32,520 bases of DNA from Tissierella_B sp964485455 (GCA_964485455.1 CAZAJU010000012.1:1-32520); one strand, 5' to 3'; positions 5,675 through 14,486 are shown, counted from the first letter of the stretch. The notes: generated by a model not told the origin, from the sequence alone. Numbers and translations: made by a program.

Positions 5675-7156
5675 CTATCTCTTAACCTCATAGATTACAT
5701 CAAGAACGCTTCCATCTCTATACTCCGAATATCCTATGATTCTATTAGTTTTTTCGATTGGTTTCGGTATACCCATTATCTTTTCTGAGTAGGCTTTTAG
5801 ATCACTTATATCTATTATATCTAGCTTTGCTTCTTTAAATTTTTTGATTAAATCCTCCCTAAATGGATTAACACATATGCCTCTTTCAGTTACAAGAACG
5901 TCTACCGTGGTGCCTGGAGTGGTTATTACATCTACTCTATCCTTTATAAGTGGAATTCTGGAGAAGAATAGCTTGGATACTATTATAGATAATTTGCTGC
6001 CTGCTGCCGTATCCTGATGTCCACCGCTTCCACCCATCAATAATCCATGAGAGCCTGTTGTCACATTTACATTGAAGTTTATGTCTATTTCAGTAGCTCC
6101 AAGGATTACTATATCAAGATTATCAACTACTGATGACGTTTCCGGATTTCCATATTTAGAGGCACTCATTCTTATGTGGTTTGGATTTTTCTTTAAGGAT
6201 TCGATAGCTTCTAAATCAAAGCATTGTACATCCAGCAAAGCTTTAAATAAACCTTCTTCAAGCATTTGGGTTAAATAGCCTGTAATTCCTCCTGATGCGA
6301 AGCTTCCCTTTATATTGTTTTCAATCATATACTCCCTAAGAAAGCTGGTTACTGCTAATGAGATTCCACCTGCTCCACTTTGAAAGCTAAAATTATCTTT
6401 TAGAAGACCTGATGCTTCCATGACCTTTAAAGTATCTCTTCCTATCTTAAGGCCTATAGGGTCTTTTGTTATAACTGTAGTTCCTGAAACTATGCCTGAC
6501 TTTTCACCTATGGATTCAACTTCTAGTATATAATCTACATAATCCTCTGTAATATCTGCTGGATAATTCGGATAATCCACAATTGAGTCTGTAACGGCAA
6601 CTATCTTTTTTGCCATCATACTGTCGGCTATTGCATAGCCTAGTGTCCCGCAGGAATTTATACCATTTATGCCTGATATATTTCCACTATGATCTGTGCT
6701 AGGTGAGGCTATAAATGCCACATCTATTTTTAAATCTCCATTTAAAATTGAGCGAGCTCTTCCTCCATGGGATTGCATAAGTATATTTCCCTTTAATTCT
6801 CCATAGCTAATAGCTTCTCCCAATTCTCCTGAAATATAAGAAGTAACTATATTCTTAATTGTACCATCCTTCAACATAGGGATTAAAGCCTTATGAACTG
6901 GAAATAGGGAGCTTGCCACAAGGGTAATGTCCTTTATGCCTCGCTTTTGAACCTCCGTCATTATAAGATTTAATACATTATCTCCATTTCTTAGATGGTG
7001 GTGAAAGGATAAAACATCTCCTCTTTTTATATTTAAATTATTGAATAACACCTCAATATCTTTAGATACTTTGCTATTTCTTATACTCTTCTTAGGATAT
7101 TGAGAACTTTTAAGGATATTAATGGAGTTTAAATCTATATTATTTAAGTAGCTCAT
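5675..7156 (-). CDS. citF: Citrate/citramalate lyase alpha subunit (CitF-like)
   Basis: Alpha subunit of the citrate lyase family, the acetyl-ACP:(citrate/citramalate) CoA-transferase-type component. It swaps the acyl group on the carrier protein. At 493 aa it is near the family length of 500-515. Typical CitF stretches are SFHHHLRNGD, MQSHGGRARSI, QSGAGGISLAV, MGGSGGHQDTAAG and the end TTPGTTVDVLVTERGICVNP. The frame is open to 7180, but AAGGAGG lies 6 bases before the ATG at 7156 (MSYLNN), which I take as the start. The first 17 bases overlap the end of citE, a sign of translational coupling. In this operon, downstream of glutamate mutase and methylaspartase, citramalate is a more likely substrate than citrate. 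Sequence alone does not separate the two. Confidence 0.93.
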   Translation of the reverse strand: MSYLNNIDLNSINILKSSQYPKKSIRNSKVSKDIEVLFNNLNIKRGDVLSFHHHLRNGDNVLNLIMTEVQKRGIKDITLVASSLFPVHKALIPMLKDGTIKNIVTSYISGELGEAISYGELKGNILMQSHGGRARSILNGDLKIDVAFIASPSTDHSGNISGINGINSCGTLGYAIADSMMAKKIVAVTDSIVDYPNYPADITEDYVDYILEVESIGEKSGIVSGTTVITKDPIGLKIGRDTLKVMEASGLLKDNFSFQSGAGGISLAVTSFLREYMIENNIKGSFASGGITGYLTQMLEEGLFKALLDVQCFDLEAIESLKKNPNHIRMSASKYGNPETSSVVDNLDIVILGATEIDINFNVNVTTGSHGLLMGGSGGHQDTAAGSKLSIIVSKLFFSRIPLIKDRVDVITTPGTTVDVLVTERGICVNPFREDLIKKFKEAKLDIIDISDLKAYSEKIMGIPKPIEKTNRIIGYSEYRDGSVLDVIYEVKR

Positions 7157-8009
7157 CGTATTCCTCCTTGTAATCCCCACTCGTTTTCAATAAATTTAAG
7201 GCTCTCTTAATGATTGGAGCATCTACCATCTTTCCATCCATTGAAAATGCACCTAGATTCTTTTCATTGGCTGCCTTTAAACCTTCCACCACTCTTAATG
7301 CATAGTCTATTTCTGCTTTCGATGGGTAGAATATTCTATTGACTATATCAACATGTCTAGGACTTATAAGAGCTTTTCCTGTCATTCCTAAATCCTTGGC
7401 CTTCAAGGTATCTTTTTTTAATCCTTCATAATCATCTGTATCGGTCCATGGTGTGTCAATGGCTTGGATACCTAATGCCTTAGAGACAGCTATAATTCTG
7501 GATCTGGCATATTTTATTTCATCGGATTCCTTAGTCCTCTTTGCACCTAAATCAAGGGTCAAATCCTCTGCCCCTAAAAGAACTCCAATAACCCTAGAAC
7601 TTGATTTTAGAATTTCCATAGATGTTTCGAGCCCGAAAGCTGTTTCAATAAGGGGTATTATTTTAAGGTTTAAATCATTGCTCTCGATAAAATCATCTAA
7701 GGCTTTTATAGATTCTACACTTGCCTTTGGCATTACTATTCCTGTAATATGTAGAGTCTTGATTAGCTCTAAATCATCTAGGAAGTAGGATGAGTCCATG
7801 GGATTTATTCTTATAAATATATCTGATGTGGGTTCAATGGCATTTAAGTACTCGTAAACTAAGATTCTTGCAGCATCCTTTTCATTTAAAGCTACTGCAT
7901 CCTCTAAATCAATTATAATTCCATCTCCTCCCAATATATCCGAGCTTTGAAGCATACCTGGGTTGTTTCCAGGCATAAAGAGTAGGGTCTTATAGCTCAC
8001 CTTTTTCAC
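7140..8009 (-). CDS. citE: Citrate/citramalate lyase beta subunit (CitE-like)
   Basis: Beta subunit of the HpcH/HpaI aldolase family, cleaving the acyl-ACP intermediate to acetyl-ACP plus an oxo acid (pyruvate if the substrate is citramalate). The 289 aa are standard for CitE. Visible motifs are LLFMPGNNPGM at the start, IIDLEDAVALNEKDAAR with metal-binding acids, IFIRINP, and LIETAFGLETSMEI with VLLGAEDLTLDLGA. The start is a GTG at 8009 (reading MKKVSYKT) with AGAGGGA about 7 bases upstream. It overlaps citD by 20 bases and citF by 17, so the three subunits are translationally coupled for a fixed stoichiometry. Confidence 0.94.
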   Translation of the reverse strand: MKKVSYKTLLFMPGNNPGMLQSSDILGGDGIIIDLEDAVALNEKDAARILVYEYLNAIEPTSDIFIRINPMDSSYFLDDLELIKTLHITGIVMPKASVESIKALDDFIESNDLNLKIIPLIETAFGLETSMEILKSSSRVIGVLLGAEDLTLDLGAKRTKESDEIKYARSRIIAVSKALGIQAIDTPWTDTDDYEGLKKDTLKAKDLGMTGKALISPRHVDIVNRIFYPSKAEIDYALRVVEGLKAANEKNLGAFSMDGKMVDAPIIKRALNLLKTSGDYKEEYDELLK

Positions 8010-8274
8010 TCCCTCTTTTTATACAGGTTTTCATCCTTGCTCTAATGGTGAAATCAAGGGCACCTTTGTCCTTTGCAATGACTTTTGCACTTGTGACCTC
8101 CTCTTCCTTTAAGGTAGTGAGAATTACCTCTCTTATCCTATCTCCAAATTGTTTTTCTACTACGCTTTCCAGTTCAAGTTCTATCCCATTATCATTTGGT
8201 GAAATCATTATTAGTATATCATTGGATTCTAGAGAGCCAGACTTTGCCATTTTAATTATCTTTGTTTTTTCCAT
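7990..8274 (-). CDS. citD: Citrate/citramalate lyase gamma subunit, acyl carrier protein (CitD-like)
   Basis: Small acyl carrier protein of the lyase (94 aa; the family is about 95-100). The attachment serine for the phosphoribosyl-dephospho-CoA arm should be Ser17 in SGSLESNDILI, which aligns with Ser14 in the GTLES motif of E. coli CitD. Other family residues are SVVEKQFGD and KDKGALDFTIRAR. It overlaps the upstream hydratase beta gene by 19 bases and citE by 20. The arm must be made and transferred by CitG/CitX-type enzymes, and neither is in this window. Confidence 0.94.
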   Translation of the reverse strand: MEKTKIIKMAKSGSLESNDILIMISPNDNGIELELESVVEKQFGDRIREVILTTLKEEEVTSAKVIAKDKGALDFTIRARMKTCIKRGSEKGEL

Positions 8275-8819
8275 TTAAGATACTCCTCTCTCCCAAGTTC
8301 GTAGAGATTATCTCCTCTAGAATCTATAATTACCGTAGCAGGAAAATCCTCAACATATATCTTTCTAATGGCTTCAGCACCTAAGTCCTCATATGCAACT
8401 ATCTCTGCTGACTTTATAGATTTAGCAATAAGAGCTGCAGCTCCCCCTATGGCACCAAAATACACTGCACCTTGTTCTACCATCTTGTCTATAACCTCAG
8501 GGCCTCTCTTACCCTTTCCGATCATTCCCATCAATCCTAACTCCAGTAACTGGGGACTATATGAATCCATTCTATAACTAGTAGTAGGTCCTGCTGAACC
8601 TGAAGCTTGACCTTCTTTTGCAGGAGTTGGCCCTACATAATAGATGCAGGCTCCCTTTATATCTATAGGAAGTATCTCTCCCTTTTCAATTAATTCTATA
8701 AGCCTTTTATGTGCAGCATCTCTAGCTGTATACATAAATCCTGTAATATATACGTTATCCCCTGGCTTTAAATCTTTTAAGGATTCTTTTGTAAAAGGTG
8801 TGTTTAGTTTATATTCCAT
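8256..8819 (-). CDS. Class I hydratase beta subunit (fumarase/mesaconase)
   Basis: C-terminal (beta) half of a two-subunit iron-sulfur class I fumarate hydratase or tartrate dehydratase. The 187 aa match stand-alone beta subunits. Family motifs are LKPGDNVYITGFMYTARDAAH, GPTPAKEGQASGSAGPTTSY, RMDSYSPQLLELGLMGMIGKG and a late VEDFPATVIIDSRGDN. In this operon it most likely hydrates mesaconate to citramalate as mesaconase. Class I enzymes are known to act on both fumarate and mesaconate. It sits 9 bases after the alpha gene and overlaps citD by 19 bases. Confidence 0.93.
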   Translation of the reverse strand: MEYKLNTPFTKESLKDLKPGDNVYITGFMYTARDAAHKRLIELIEKGEILPIDIKGACIYYVGPTPAKEGQASGSAGPTTSYRMDSYSPQLLELGLMGMIGKGKRGPEVIDKMVEQGAVYFGAIGGAAALIAKSIKSAEIVAYEDLGAEAIRKIYVEDFPATVIIDSRGDNLYELGREEYLKWKKQR

Positions 8820-8828
8820 AATATCCTC

Positions 8829-9671
8829 CTAAAGAGTTACTTCTTTATGTCTTGTAGCATGGCAGTTTATATTTACTGCTACAGGAAGACCTGCAATATG
8901 AGTTGGGAAATATTCGATATTGACCTTTAAAGCAGTAGTTCGACCCCCAAAGCCTTGAGGACCTATTCCAAGGGCATTTATCTCCTCCAGCATCTGTCTT
9001 TCTAAATCAGCATAGTATTGATTTTCATTGTACTGATCTAAATTCCTCATTAAAGCCTTTTTAGCCAATAGAGTTACTTTTTCAAAGGTACCGCCTAAAC
9101 CAACTCCTACTACAATCGGAGGACAAGGATTTGGTCCTGCTAATTCTACAGTCTCTAATATAAAATTCTTAACTCCTTCCAATCCATCTGAAGGCTTAAG
9201 CATCTTTAGTCTAGACATATTTTCTGAACCAAAGCCTTTTGCTGCAACCATTAAATTAAGCTTATCTCCAGGGACTATTTCATAATTTATAACTGCAGGG
9301 GTGTTGTCCTTGGTATTCTCTCTATTTATAGGGTCTCCTACTACTGATTTTCTTAAGTAACCCTCCTTATAGCCCTGTCTAATTCCCTCATTGATTGCGT
9401 CTTCTATATACCCATTTTCAACTATTACTTCTTGACCGATTTTCACAAAAACAACTACCATACCTGTATCCTGACACATTGGAACCTTTTCAGTTTCTGC
9501 AATTTCAGCATTTTCTATTATCTTATCCAAAATATCCTGAGACAGCTTCCAATCCTCTTTTTCTCTTGCATCTTTTAGGGATCTCATAACATCTTTTGGT
9601 AAGAAATAATTAGCTTCTATAACCATTCTCTTGATTTCCTCAGTGATTTTTTTTGCATCTATAGTCCTCAT
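8829..9671 (-). CDS. Class I hydratase alpha subunit (fumarase/mesaconase)
   Basis: N-terminal (alpha) half of the class I fumarase family, carrying the [4Fe-4S] cluster that binds substrate. The three expected cluster cysteines are Cys66 (VPMCQDTG), Cys183 (GPNPCPP) and Cys270 (NINCHATRH). The 280 aa are standard. The paired beta subunit follows after 9 bases. Its position directly after methylaspartate ammonia-lyase, whose product is mesaconate, and before the citramalate-type lyase makes mesaconase the probable role. A housekeeping fumarase function cannot be excluded. A stem-loop (9707-9734) separates it from mal. Confidence 0.94.
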   Translation of the reverse strand: MRTIDAKKITEEIKRMVIEANYFLPKDVMRSLKDAREKEDWKLSQDILDKIIENAEIAETEKVPMCQDTGMVVVFVKIGQEVIVENGYIEDAINEGIRQGYKEGYLRKSVVGDPINRENTKDNTPAVINYEIVPGDKLNLMVAAKGFGSENMSRLKMLKPSDGLEGVKNFILETVELAGPNPCPPIVVGVGLGGTFEKVTLLAKKALMRNLDQYNENQYYADLERQMLEEINALGIGPQGFGGRTTALKVNIEYFPTHIAGLPVAVNINCHATRHKEVTL

Positions 9672-9706
9672 ATTCCACTTCCTTTTACAAAATAAAATTT
9701 AAAAAT

Positions 9707-9734
9707 AAATTCAGAGGGAAATCCCACTGAATTT
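9707..9734 (-). terminator. Intra-operon stem-loop between mal and the hydratase
   Basis: On the minus strand AAATTCAGTGGG pairs with CCCTCTGAATTT (one T-T mismatch) around a short ATTT loop. A U-rich tract (ATTTTTAAATTTTATTTTG) follows. It starts 7 bases after the mal stop. It could terminate part of the transcripts, or protect the 3' end of the upstream glm-mal message after cleavage. Confidence 0.6.
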
Positions 9735-9740
9735 AACGTT

Positions 9741-10985
9741 TTACTTAGCTCTTCTCTTAGCCAATGCAAGTACTCTATTCATTTCATTGTTGATGATCAT
9801 ATATCCTTCATCAACTCCCATACCTGGTTTAGCAAGAGTTTGTTTTGCACCACAAGCTATAGCTATATTGCAGCAGGCTTCTGCACTTTTGTTGGTTTCA
9901 TTGCATGTTCCACCAATATAGGAACCTACTCCTACCTTATTGCAATATAATATGGCCTCTATTGTATTGTTTATACCCCCTAAATCCGGTGTCTTAATCT
10001 GAATCATATGCCCCGCTTTATTGTCTGCAAAATACTTAACATCCTCAAGGGTATTGCACCATTCATCAGCTACTAGCTCAACTTGGATATTTCTATCATC
10101 TAGTACAGTTCTTAAGTCTCTTAGAGCTTCCATTTGTCCTTGTCTATCTCCTATATCCATAGGTCCCTCTATCCTCAGTCTATATGGCTTTGCAGCTTGG
10201 GATAAAGACTTGAGATATTCTGCCATAGCCTCTGTATCATCATTTAATAGTTGCCCTATTGTCCCATATACATCTATATGAAGTATTGGGTTATATTCCT
10301 CTGAAGGCTTGTATTGGTTGATTCTGTTTCTCAACCATATGACATAATCCATCAATAGCTCACCCTTAAGCCCTAATTTTTCCTCTACGTTGTTGAATAA
10401 ACCATGAGGAAGTACATCTGCACCCTTAAGGATCATCTTATCTGCATTTAGATATCTATCATCACCTGATTGAGTGAATATTGGAATTCTTTTTAAATCT
10501 ATACCTGTATTATACTCTTCTTTGATAACTTCAGCCATAGTAACTTTTTTAGATTTGGCTACAGCATCTAGTATGGCTTGAGTTATGCCATATCTTATGG
10601 CTGTATGTAGTCTATTTCCATCTACCTTTAGGGAATCAAACTCTTCAGCCAAAGCTTTGAAGTTATCAGCATCTCTTCCTAAGATTAGAGGTTTTATTTC
10701 TTCTTCAATAACTGGTATAAAGTCCTTAGCTAAAAATAGCGGGTCTCGACCACCTGCTCCTGAGTATTGAACAGCTGCACAATCTCCAACTGCTACCTGG
10801 CCATCCTCCAGTATAAGCATGATGGATATGCTTTCTCCTGCTTGTCTTATAGAAGTAAAGCCTGGTAAAATTGGCTCTCCAATATAGAATAGACCATCGT
10901 GCTTAGCACCAGCTTTAATTGCCTTTTGGTCATCAAAATAAAAACCAGTTTTTCCTTCTGAGCATACTAAGTCAACTATTTTCAT
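9741..10985 (-). CDS. mal: Methylaspartate ammonia-lyase (3-methylaspartase)
   Basis: Enolase-superfamily enzyme removing ammonia from (2S,3S)-3-methylaspartate to give mesaconate, the second step of the pathway. The 414 aa and the sequence track the clostridial enzyme throughout (MKIVDLVCSEGKTGFYFDD, VQYSGAGGRDPLFLAKDFIP, PIFTQSGDDRY, HIDVYGTIG). The catalytic lysine is in MIQIKTPDLGG, metal-binding acids lie in RIEGPMD and ELVADEWCNT, and the C-terminus has GTCNETNKSAE and KPGMGVDEG. The ATG directly follows the glmE stop codon, with GGAGG at the glmE end as its ribosome site. It is one of the most secure identifications in the window. Confidence 0.98.
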   Translation of the reverse strand: MKIVDLVCSEGKTGFYFDDQKAIKAGAKHDGLFYIGEPILPGFTSIRQAGESISIMLILEDGQVAVGDCAAVQYSGAGGRDPLFLAKDFIPVIEEEIKPLILGRDADNFKALAEEFDSLKVDGNRLHTAIRYGITQAILDAVAKSKKVTMAEVIKEEYNTGIDLKRIPIFTQSGDDRYLNADKMILKGADVLPHGLFNNVEEKLGLKGELLMDYVIWLRNRINQYKPSEEYNPILHIDVYGTIGQLLNDDTEAMAEYLKSLSQAAKPYRLRIEGPMDIGDRQGQMEALRDLRTVLDDRNIQVELVADEWCNTLEDVKYFADNKAGHMIQIKTPDLGGINNTIEAILYCNKVGVGSYIGGTCNETNKSAEACCNIAIACGAKQTLAKPGMGVDEGYMIINNEMNRVLALAKRRAK

Positions 10986-12443
10986 CTATATTCCCTCCGG
11001 TCTTCCTATTAATTTCCCCTTGCTTACTGCAAATATATCATCCACTGTCATTTGGAAGCCCACATTTCTTTTCTCTACTCTTCCTCTTTCTTCAAGTTTC
11101 TCTCTGTTGAAGTCTATCAATTCCTTTGTAAATGGAATATTGCCTGTCATTAGGTACCTAACAGCCCCAAGATTATCCCTTGCTGGCATCATCTTACCGT
11201 AGTTGTATTTAGAAGGGCCGAATGGTATATCTATGATTCCTATTTCAATTCCCTTAACAGTTCCTATTGCTAAATCTCCCTTGCCTATTTCCAAAATCTT
11301 TTCTAGCATACAATTTGTTTCTGCTTTTATTATTGCAATCTCTGTCTTTAGTTCAGGACTCATGGCCATTCTTTGGCCTTCAAGCATGTTTAAAGTCATC
11401 TTAGTAGACCTTATTCCAGCTGCATTAGCCTCCTTAGTAGGTATTCCGATAGCTTCATGAGGGGTCTTTACTATAACCTTTGTAGCTCCTGCCAATGCCG
11501 CTGTCGCTGCCCCAAAGGAGATTACTCCAAATGCCATGGCTTCATTCTCTGGGAATCCTCCCATCCATTGATGAAATACTGTTGTTACTGTACAGTTCTT
11601 GTAGCCAAATCTATGAAGATATTCTTCAGTTTGTTCCTCTAAAGCCCTTATAGCTGCTACGTCTTGAACTATATTTCCACATTGACCATAGCCTACTGTA
11701 ATATTTTTTACTCCCTGTTCTGCTGCCAGTAAGGCTTCTATTATAGCAACGGCATTTGAGGTAGATGGTGGGACTAAAGTTCCAGTTAATGGTCCAAAGG
11801 GCTCTCTGTTTATTTCTATACCTTGCTCTTCATAAAATCCTACCAATCTATCGCAATATTGCCAATCATAAAGAGATTTTTCTATTGGAACGCTTTTAGC
11901 ATATGGTATGTTATAGGAAATTCCTCCACCTTCGTTGGATGTCCAGCCTCCTGCATGAATGATTTCAGCAAGTAATCTAGAGTCAGGTGTACCATGTCTA
12001 GCTTGTACAGGCTTATCTACACTTTCATATACCTGTCTACATCCTTTAACCCCATGATTTACTGCTGGAAATCCATTAAGTAGTGACCTTCCTTCTTTTA
12101 TGGATTCATCTATGCCTACCTGACATTCATTATATCTATTTTGTCTTGTATAGGAGTCTATAGTGGAAGGTAGAAAGTCTGCACCGCCTTCTGTTGATAG
12201 AAAGTTTAATAGCTCTATATGTTTATCAATAAGTGCAACCCCTGCTCTCGGCTGTGCAAGTGTTACTCCTTTTTCTTTAGCCATTCTAAGTTTCTTAGCA
12301 AAGTTTTTTTCATCTGGAACCCTTTTCAAGTAATCAACAGCTTCCTGTAAGTCCACTTCTTTACCTGTAGGCCAATGAGATAGCACATCTTTTCTTAAAT
12401 TAAAAAACTCATCATCAGATAATCTCTTATTTTTTAAATTCAT
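10986..12443 (-). CDS. glmE: Glutamate mutase epsilon subunit (GlmE/MutE)
   Basis: Large catalytic subunit of adenosylcobalamin-dependent glutamate mutase (with GlmS), converting L-glutamate to (2S,3S)-3-methylaspartate. At 485 aa it matches clostridial GlmE (about 483). Recognisable regions are RVPDEKNFAKKL, TLAQPRAGVALIDKHIELL, GFPAVNHGVKGCRQVYESV, QARHGTPDSRLLAEI and TSNEGGGISYNIPYAK. The open frame extends to 12467, but AGGAGG lies 6 bases before the ATG at 12443 (MNLKNKR), and the upstream part overlaps the glmL stop. I therefore use 12443, leaving 10 bases after glmL. It is separated from glmS by glmL, as in other clostridial glm operons. Confidence 0.98.
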   Translation of the reverse strand: MNLKNKRLSDDEFFNLRKDVLSHWPTGKEVDLQEAVDYLKRVPDEKNFAKKLRMAKEKGVTLAQPRAGVALIDKHIELLNFLSTEGGADFLPSTIDSYTRQNRYNECQVGIDESIKEGRSLLNGFPAVNHGVKGCRQVYESVDKPVQARHGTPDSRLLAEIIHAGGWTSNEGGGISYNIPYAKSVPIEKSLYDWQYCDRLVGFYEEQGIEINREPFGPLTGTLVPPSTSNAVAIIEALLAAEQGVKNITVGYGQCGNIVQDVAAIRALEEQTEEYLHRFGYKNCTVTTVFHQWMGGFPENEAMAFGVISFGAATAALAGATKVIVKTPHEAIGIPTKEANAAGIRSTKMTLNMLEGQRMAMSPELKTEIAIIKAETNCMLEKILEIGKGDLAIGTVKGIEIGIIDIPFGPSKYNYGKMMPARDNLGAVRYLMTGNIPFTKELIDFNREKLEERGRVEKRNVGFQMTVDDIFAVSKGKLIGRPEGI

Positions 12444-12453
12444 GATTTTCCTC

Positions 12454-13836
12454 CTAGACTTCCACAATATATTTTTTTAACATTCTACAAGCCATATTAG
12501 CATCAATAGTGGAAAGTAAACCCATGGCTGAGAGTATATATTCCTTATCAAGTAAAATTTTCGGATATCTTGGTTTTAGGGATTGGGGGTCATCCATAGT
12601 AAATATACAAGCCTTCAGAATATCCTGTGGTGATTGACTATTTACGATAATTCCTCCAGTTCCAATGACATTAGGCAAGTCCATAAGGTCCTTACCCTCC
12701 TGAGAGTACATCATTCCCATTGGAGAATAAACAGGCTCTACTACTCCAGCATGCCTTTTCATGGAAATATCCACACAGACTTTTGCCATAGCCTCATCAA
12801 AGTGAACATCCCTACTGCTAGAAGCTACAAAACCCGTGTGCTCGAATCTAGATTTAAATTCATCCTCTATATCATAATCATCTATATTTAAGTATTTTTT
12901 TATTATCTTAGTACCTGCAGCTTCAAATAAGGATAAGGCTGAGTACCTCATGCCAAGGTCTCCCTCTACTGTTCTCTTAGCATGGGGTTCCTCAAGTCCC
13001 CTAAGGACAACTCCTGGTTTACTTGGAGCTCCCTCAGCAATGGTATGTATATCGGTGGTAGCACCTCCTACATCGATAACAGCTAAGTCCCCTATTCCAT
13101 CCTCATCCCTTGAACCAGTGGATAGTAGCTCTGCTGCCTTTAAAACAGATGCAGGTGTTGGCATCAAGATTCCTGATATTAGGTTTTCTATATTTTTCAT
13201 ACCATTGGCATTTATAATCTTTTTCATAAAGATACTTCTAATGGTTTCCCTTGCAGGTTCTACATTTATGTGATTCAAGTTTGGCATAACATTTTCTGTG
13301 ATATAGTATTCTACTTGCTCGCCAAAAATCTCCTTTATGGCATCATTACAGCTCTTATTTCCAGCTACTACTACTGGTATTTGAATTTTATATTTTTTAA
13401 GCATTTGGGCATTATGGATTATAGACTCGCTATTTCCACCATTTGTTCCACCTGCTAAAAGTATCATATCTGCATTGGATATTTTTATCTCCTCTAACTC
13501 ATCATTGTTGAGATTGAAGCTATAGGTCTTAATAACCCTAGCTCCTGCTCCAAGTGCTGCCCTCTTTGCAGCCTCTGAGGTAAGCTCCGGAACTAGTCCG
13601 ATTGCTATGATTTTAAGTCCTCCAGCAGCAGATGAACAGGCCAGCTTCTTTACAATGGAATATTCCCTATCCAGCTTCTTATTCAATTTTAATAAAGCGT
13701 TTTCATATCCAATGGAAACATCACTTTCAACTGTTGTATATGCTTTCTCAGTAGCAATTATCTCTTCCTTCTCTACATCTACTAAGGTGAGTTTTGTAAA
13801 AGTGCTTCCAATGTCTATAAATAAATATGCGTCCAT
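12454..13836 (-). CDS. glmL: GlmL/MutL, glutamate mutase reactivation ATPase
   Basis: Actin/Hsp70-fold ATPase (MutL family, unrelated to the mismatch repair protein) found between glmS and glmE. It is thought to reactivate glutamate mutase by exchanging damaged cobalamin. The phosphate-1 loop IDIGSTFTKLTLVD is at residues 7-20, and a second phosphate motif is AVIDVGGATTDIHT. Other family text is LLAGGTNGGNSESI and VIGTGGIIVNS. At 460 aa it has the usual length. The gene starts 13 bases after the glmS stop and ends 10 bases before glmE. Confidence 0.96.
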   Translation of the reverse strand: MDAYLFIDIGSTFTKLTLVDVEKEEIIATEKAYTTVESDVSIGYENALLKLNKKLDREYSIVKKLACSSAAGGLKIIAIGLVPELTSEAAKRAALGAGARVIKTYSFNLNNDELEEIKISNADMILLAGGTNGGNSESIIHNAQMLKKYKIQIPVVVAGNKSCNDAIKEIFGEQVEYYITENVMPNLNHINVEPARETIRSIFMKKIINANGMKNIENLISGILMPTPASVLKAAELLSTGSRDEDGIGDLAVIDVGGATTDIHTIAEGAPSKPGVVLRGLEEPHAKRTVEGDLGMRYSALSLFEAAGTKIIKKYLNIDDYDIEDEFKSRFEHTGFVASSSRDVHFDEAMAKVCVDISMKRHAGVVEPVYSPMGMMYSQEGKDLMDLPNVIGTGGIIVNSQSPQDILKACIFTMDDPQSLKPRYPKILLDKEYILSAMGLLSTIDANMACRMLKKYIVEV

Positions 13837-13849
13837 AATATACCTCGAT

Positions 13850-14263
13850 CTATTGGTTATATAAATCTTCTCTTAAATCCTTAATAGCAGTATCCGTACT
13901 GGTTCCAGGAGGATATACTCTATCAAATCCCATATCTAAAAATCTCTTACTAACCTGGTTCCAGTCTTGTTTTCCTACTACAATATTTCCTCCAACATAT
14001 AGTAGAATATCATTTAGTCCAGCTTCTTTACATTTCTCTCTCATTCCTCTACAGTCAATTTCACCATGTCCATATAAAGAAGACACCAATATAGCATCTG
14101 CATTAGTTTCAATAGCTGCGTTGATAAAATCCTCTTGAGGAGACAGCACCCCAATATTTACTACATCAAAGCCTGCATCAGAAAGAGAATAATCCAGAAT
14201 TTTATTTCCGACTGCATGACAATCAGAGCCAATTACTCCAAGTACAACTTTTTTCTTTTCCAT
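13850..14263 (-). CDS. glmS: Glutamate mutase sigma subunit (GlmS/MutS), B12-binding
   Basis: Small cobalamin-binding subunit of glutamate mutase with the base-off/His-on motif DxHxxG as Asp14-Cys-His16-Ala-Val-Gly19. His16 replaces the dimethylbenzimidazole ligand. The SxL and GG parts of the fold appear as ILVSSLYGHGE and YVGGNIVVGK. The 137 aa are exactly the expected size. It is the first gene of the operon, with AGGAGG 8 bases before the ATG. No cobalamin riboswitch is recognisable in the 220 bases upstream, so control is probably by a transcription factor or at initiation. Confidence 0.98.
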   Translation of the reverse strand: MEKKKVVLGVIGSDCHAVGNKILDYSLSDAGFDVVNIGVLSPQEDFINAAIETNADAILVSSLYGHGEIDCRGMREKCKEAGLNDILLYVGGNIVVGKQDWNQVSKRFLDMGFDRVYPPGTSTDTAIKDLREDLYNQ

Positions 14264-14349
14264 TCTTCATACCTCCTAGAACACACTAAAGTAATGAATC
14301 CATAATTGCAAACTTTATGTACTATGACTATTTAAACTTCATTTATACT

Positions 14350-14380
14350 ATTATAATATCATAATTAGTGTAAATTGCAA
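14350..14380 (-). promoter_or_regulatory. Candidate promoter of the glm-mal-cit operon
   Basis: On the minus strand a consensus -10 box TATAAT (14355-14350) is preceded by TTGCAA (14380-14375) with a 19-base spacer, which is longer than ideal. The leader to the glmS ATG would be about 80 bases. The rest of 14264-14486 is very AT-rich, and I see no riboswitch or long hairpin in it. Confidence 0.45.
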
Positions 14381-14486
14381 TATAAGTATCAGACAATTAA
14401 AGGAAATATTTTATAATGATTGTCCACCGATGCATCGTTATTCATTTATCTAAATATTCTGTTATATTGTTTTAAAGAGAACCTTG

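Noticed and set aside
11020..11642. Plus-strand ORFs of 60-85 aa inside glmE
   Set aside because: Antisense to a conserved enzyme; they reflect codon bias of the true gene.
14264..14486. Cobalamin riboswitch before the B12-dependent glm operon
   Set aside because: The conserved B12-box type sequence is not seen; the region is simple AT-rich DNA with a candidate promoter.
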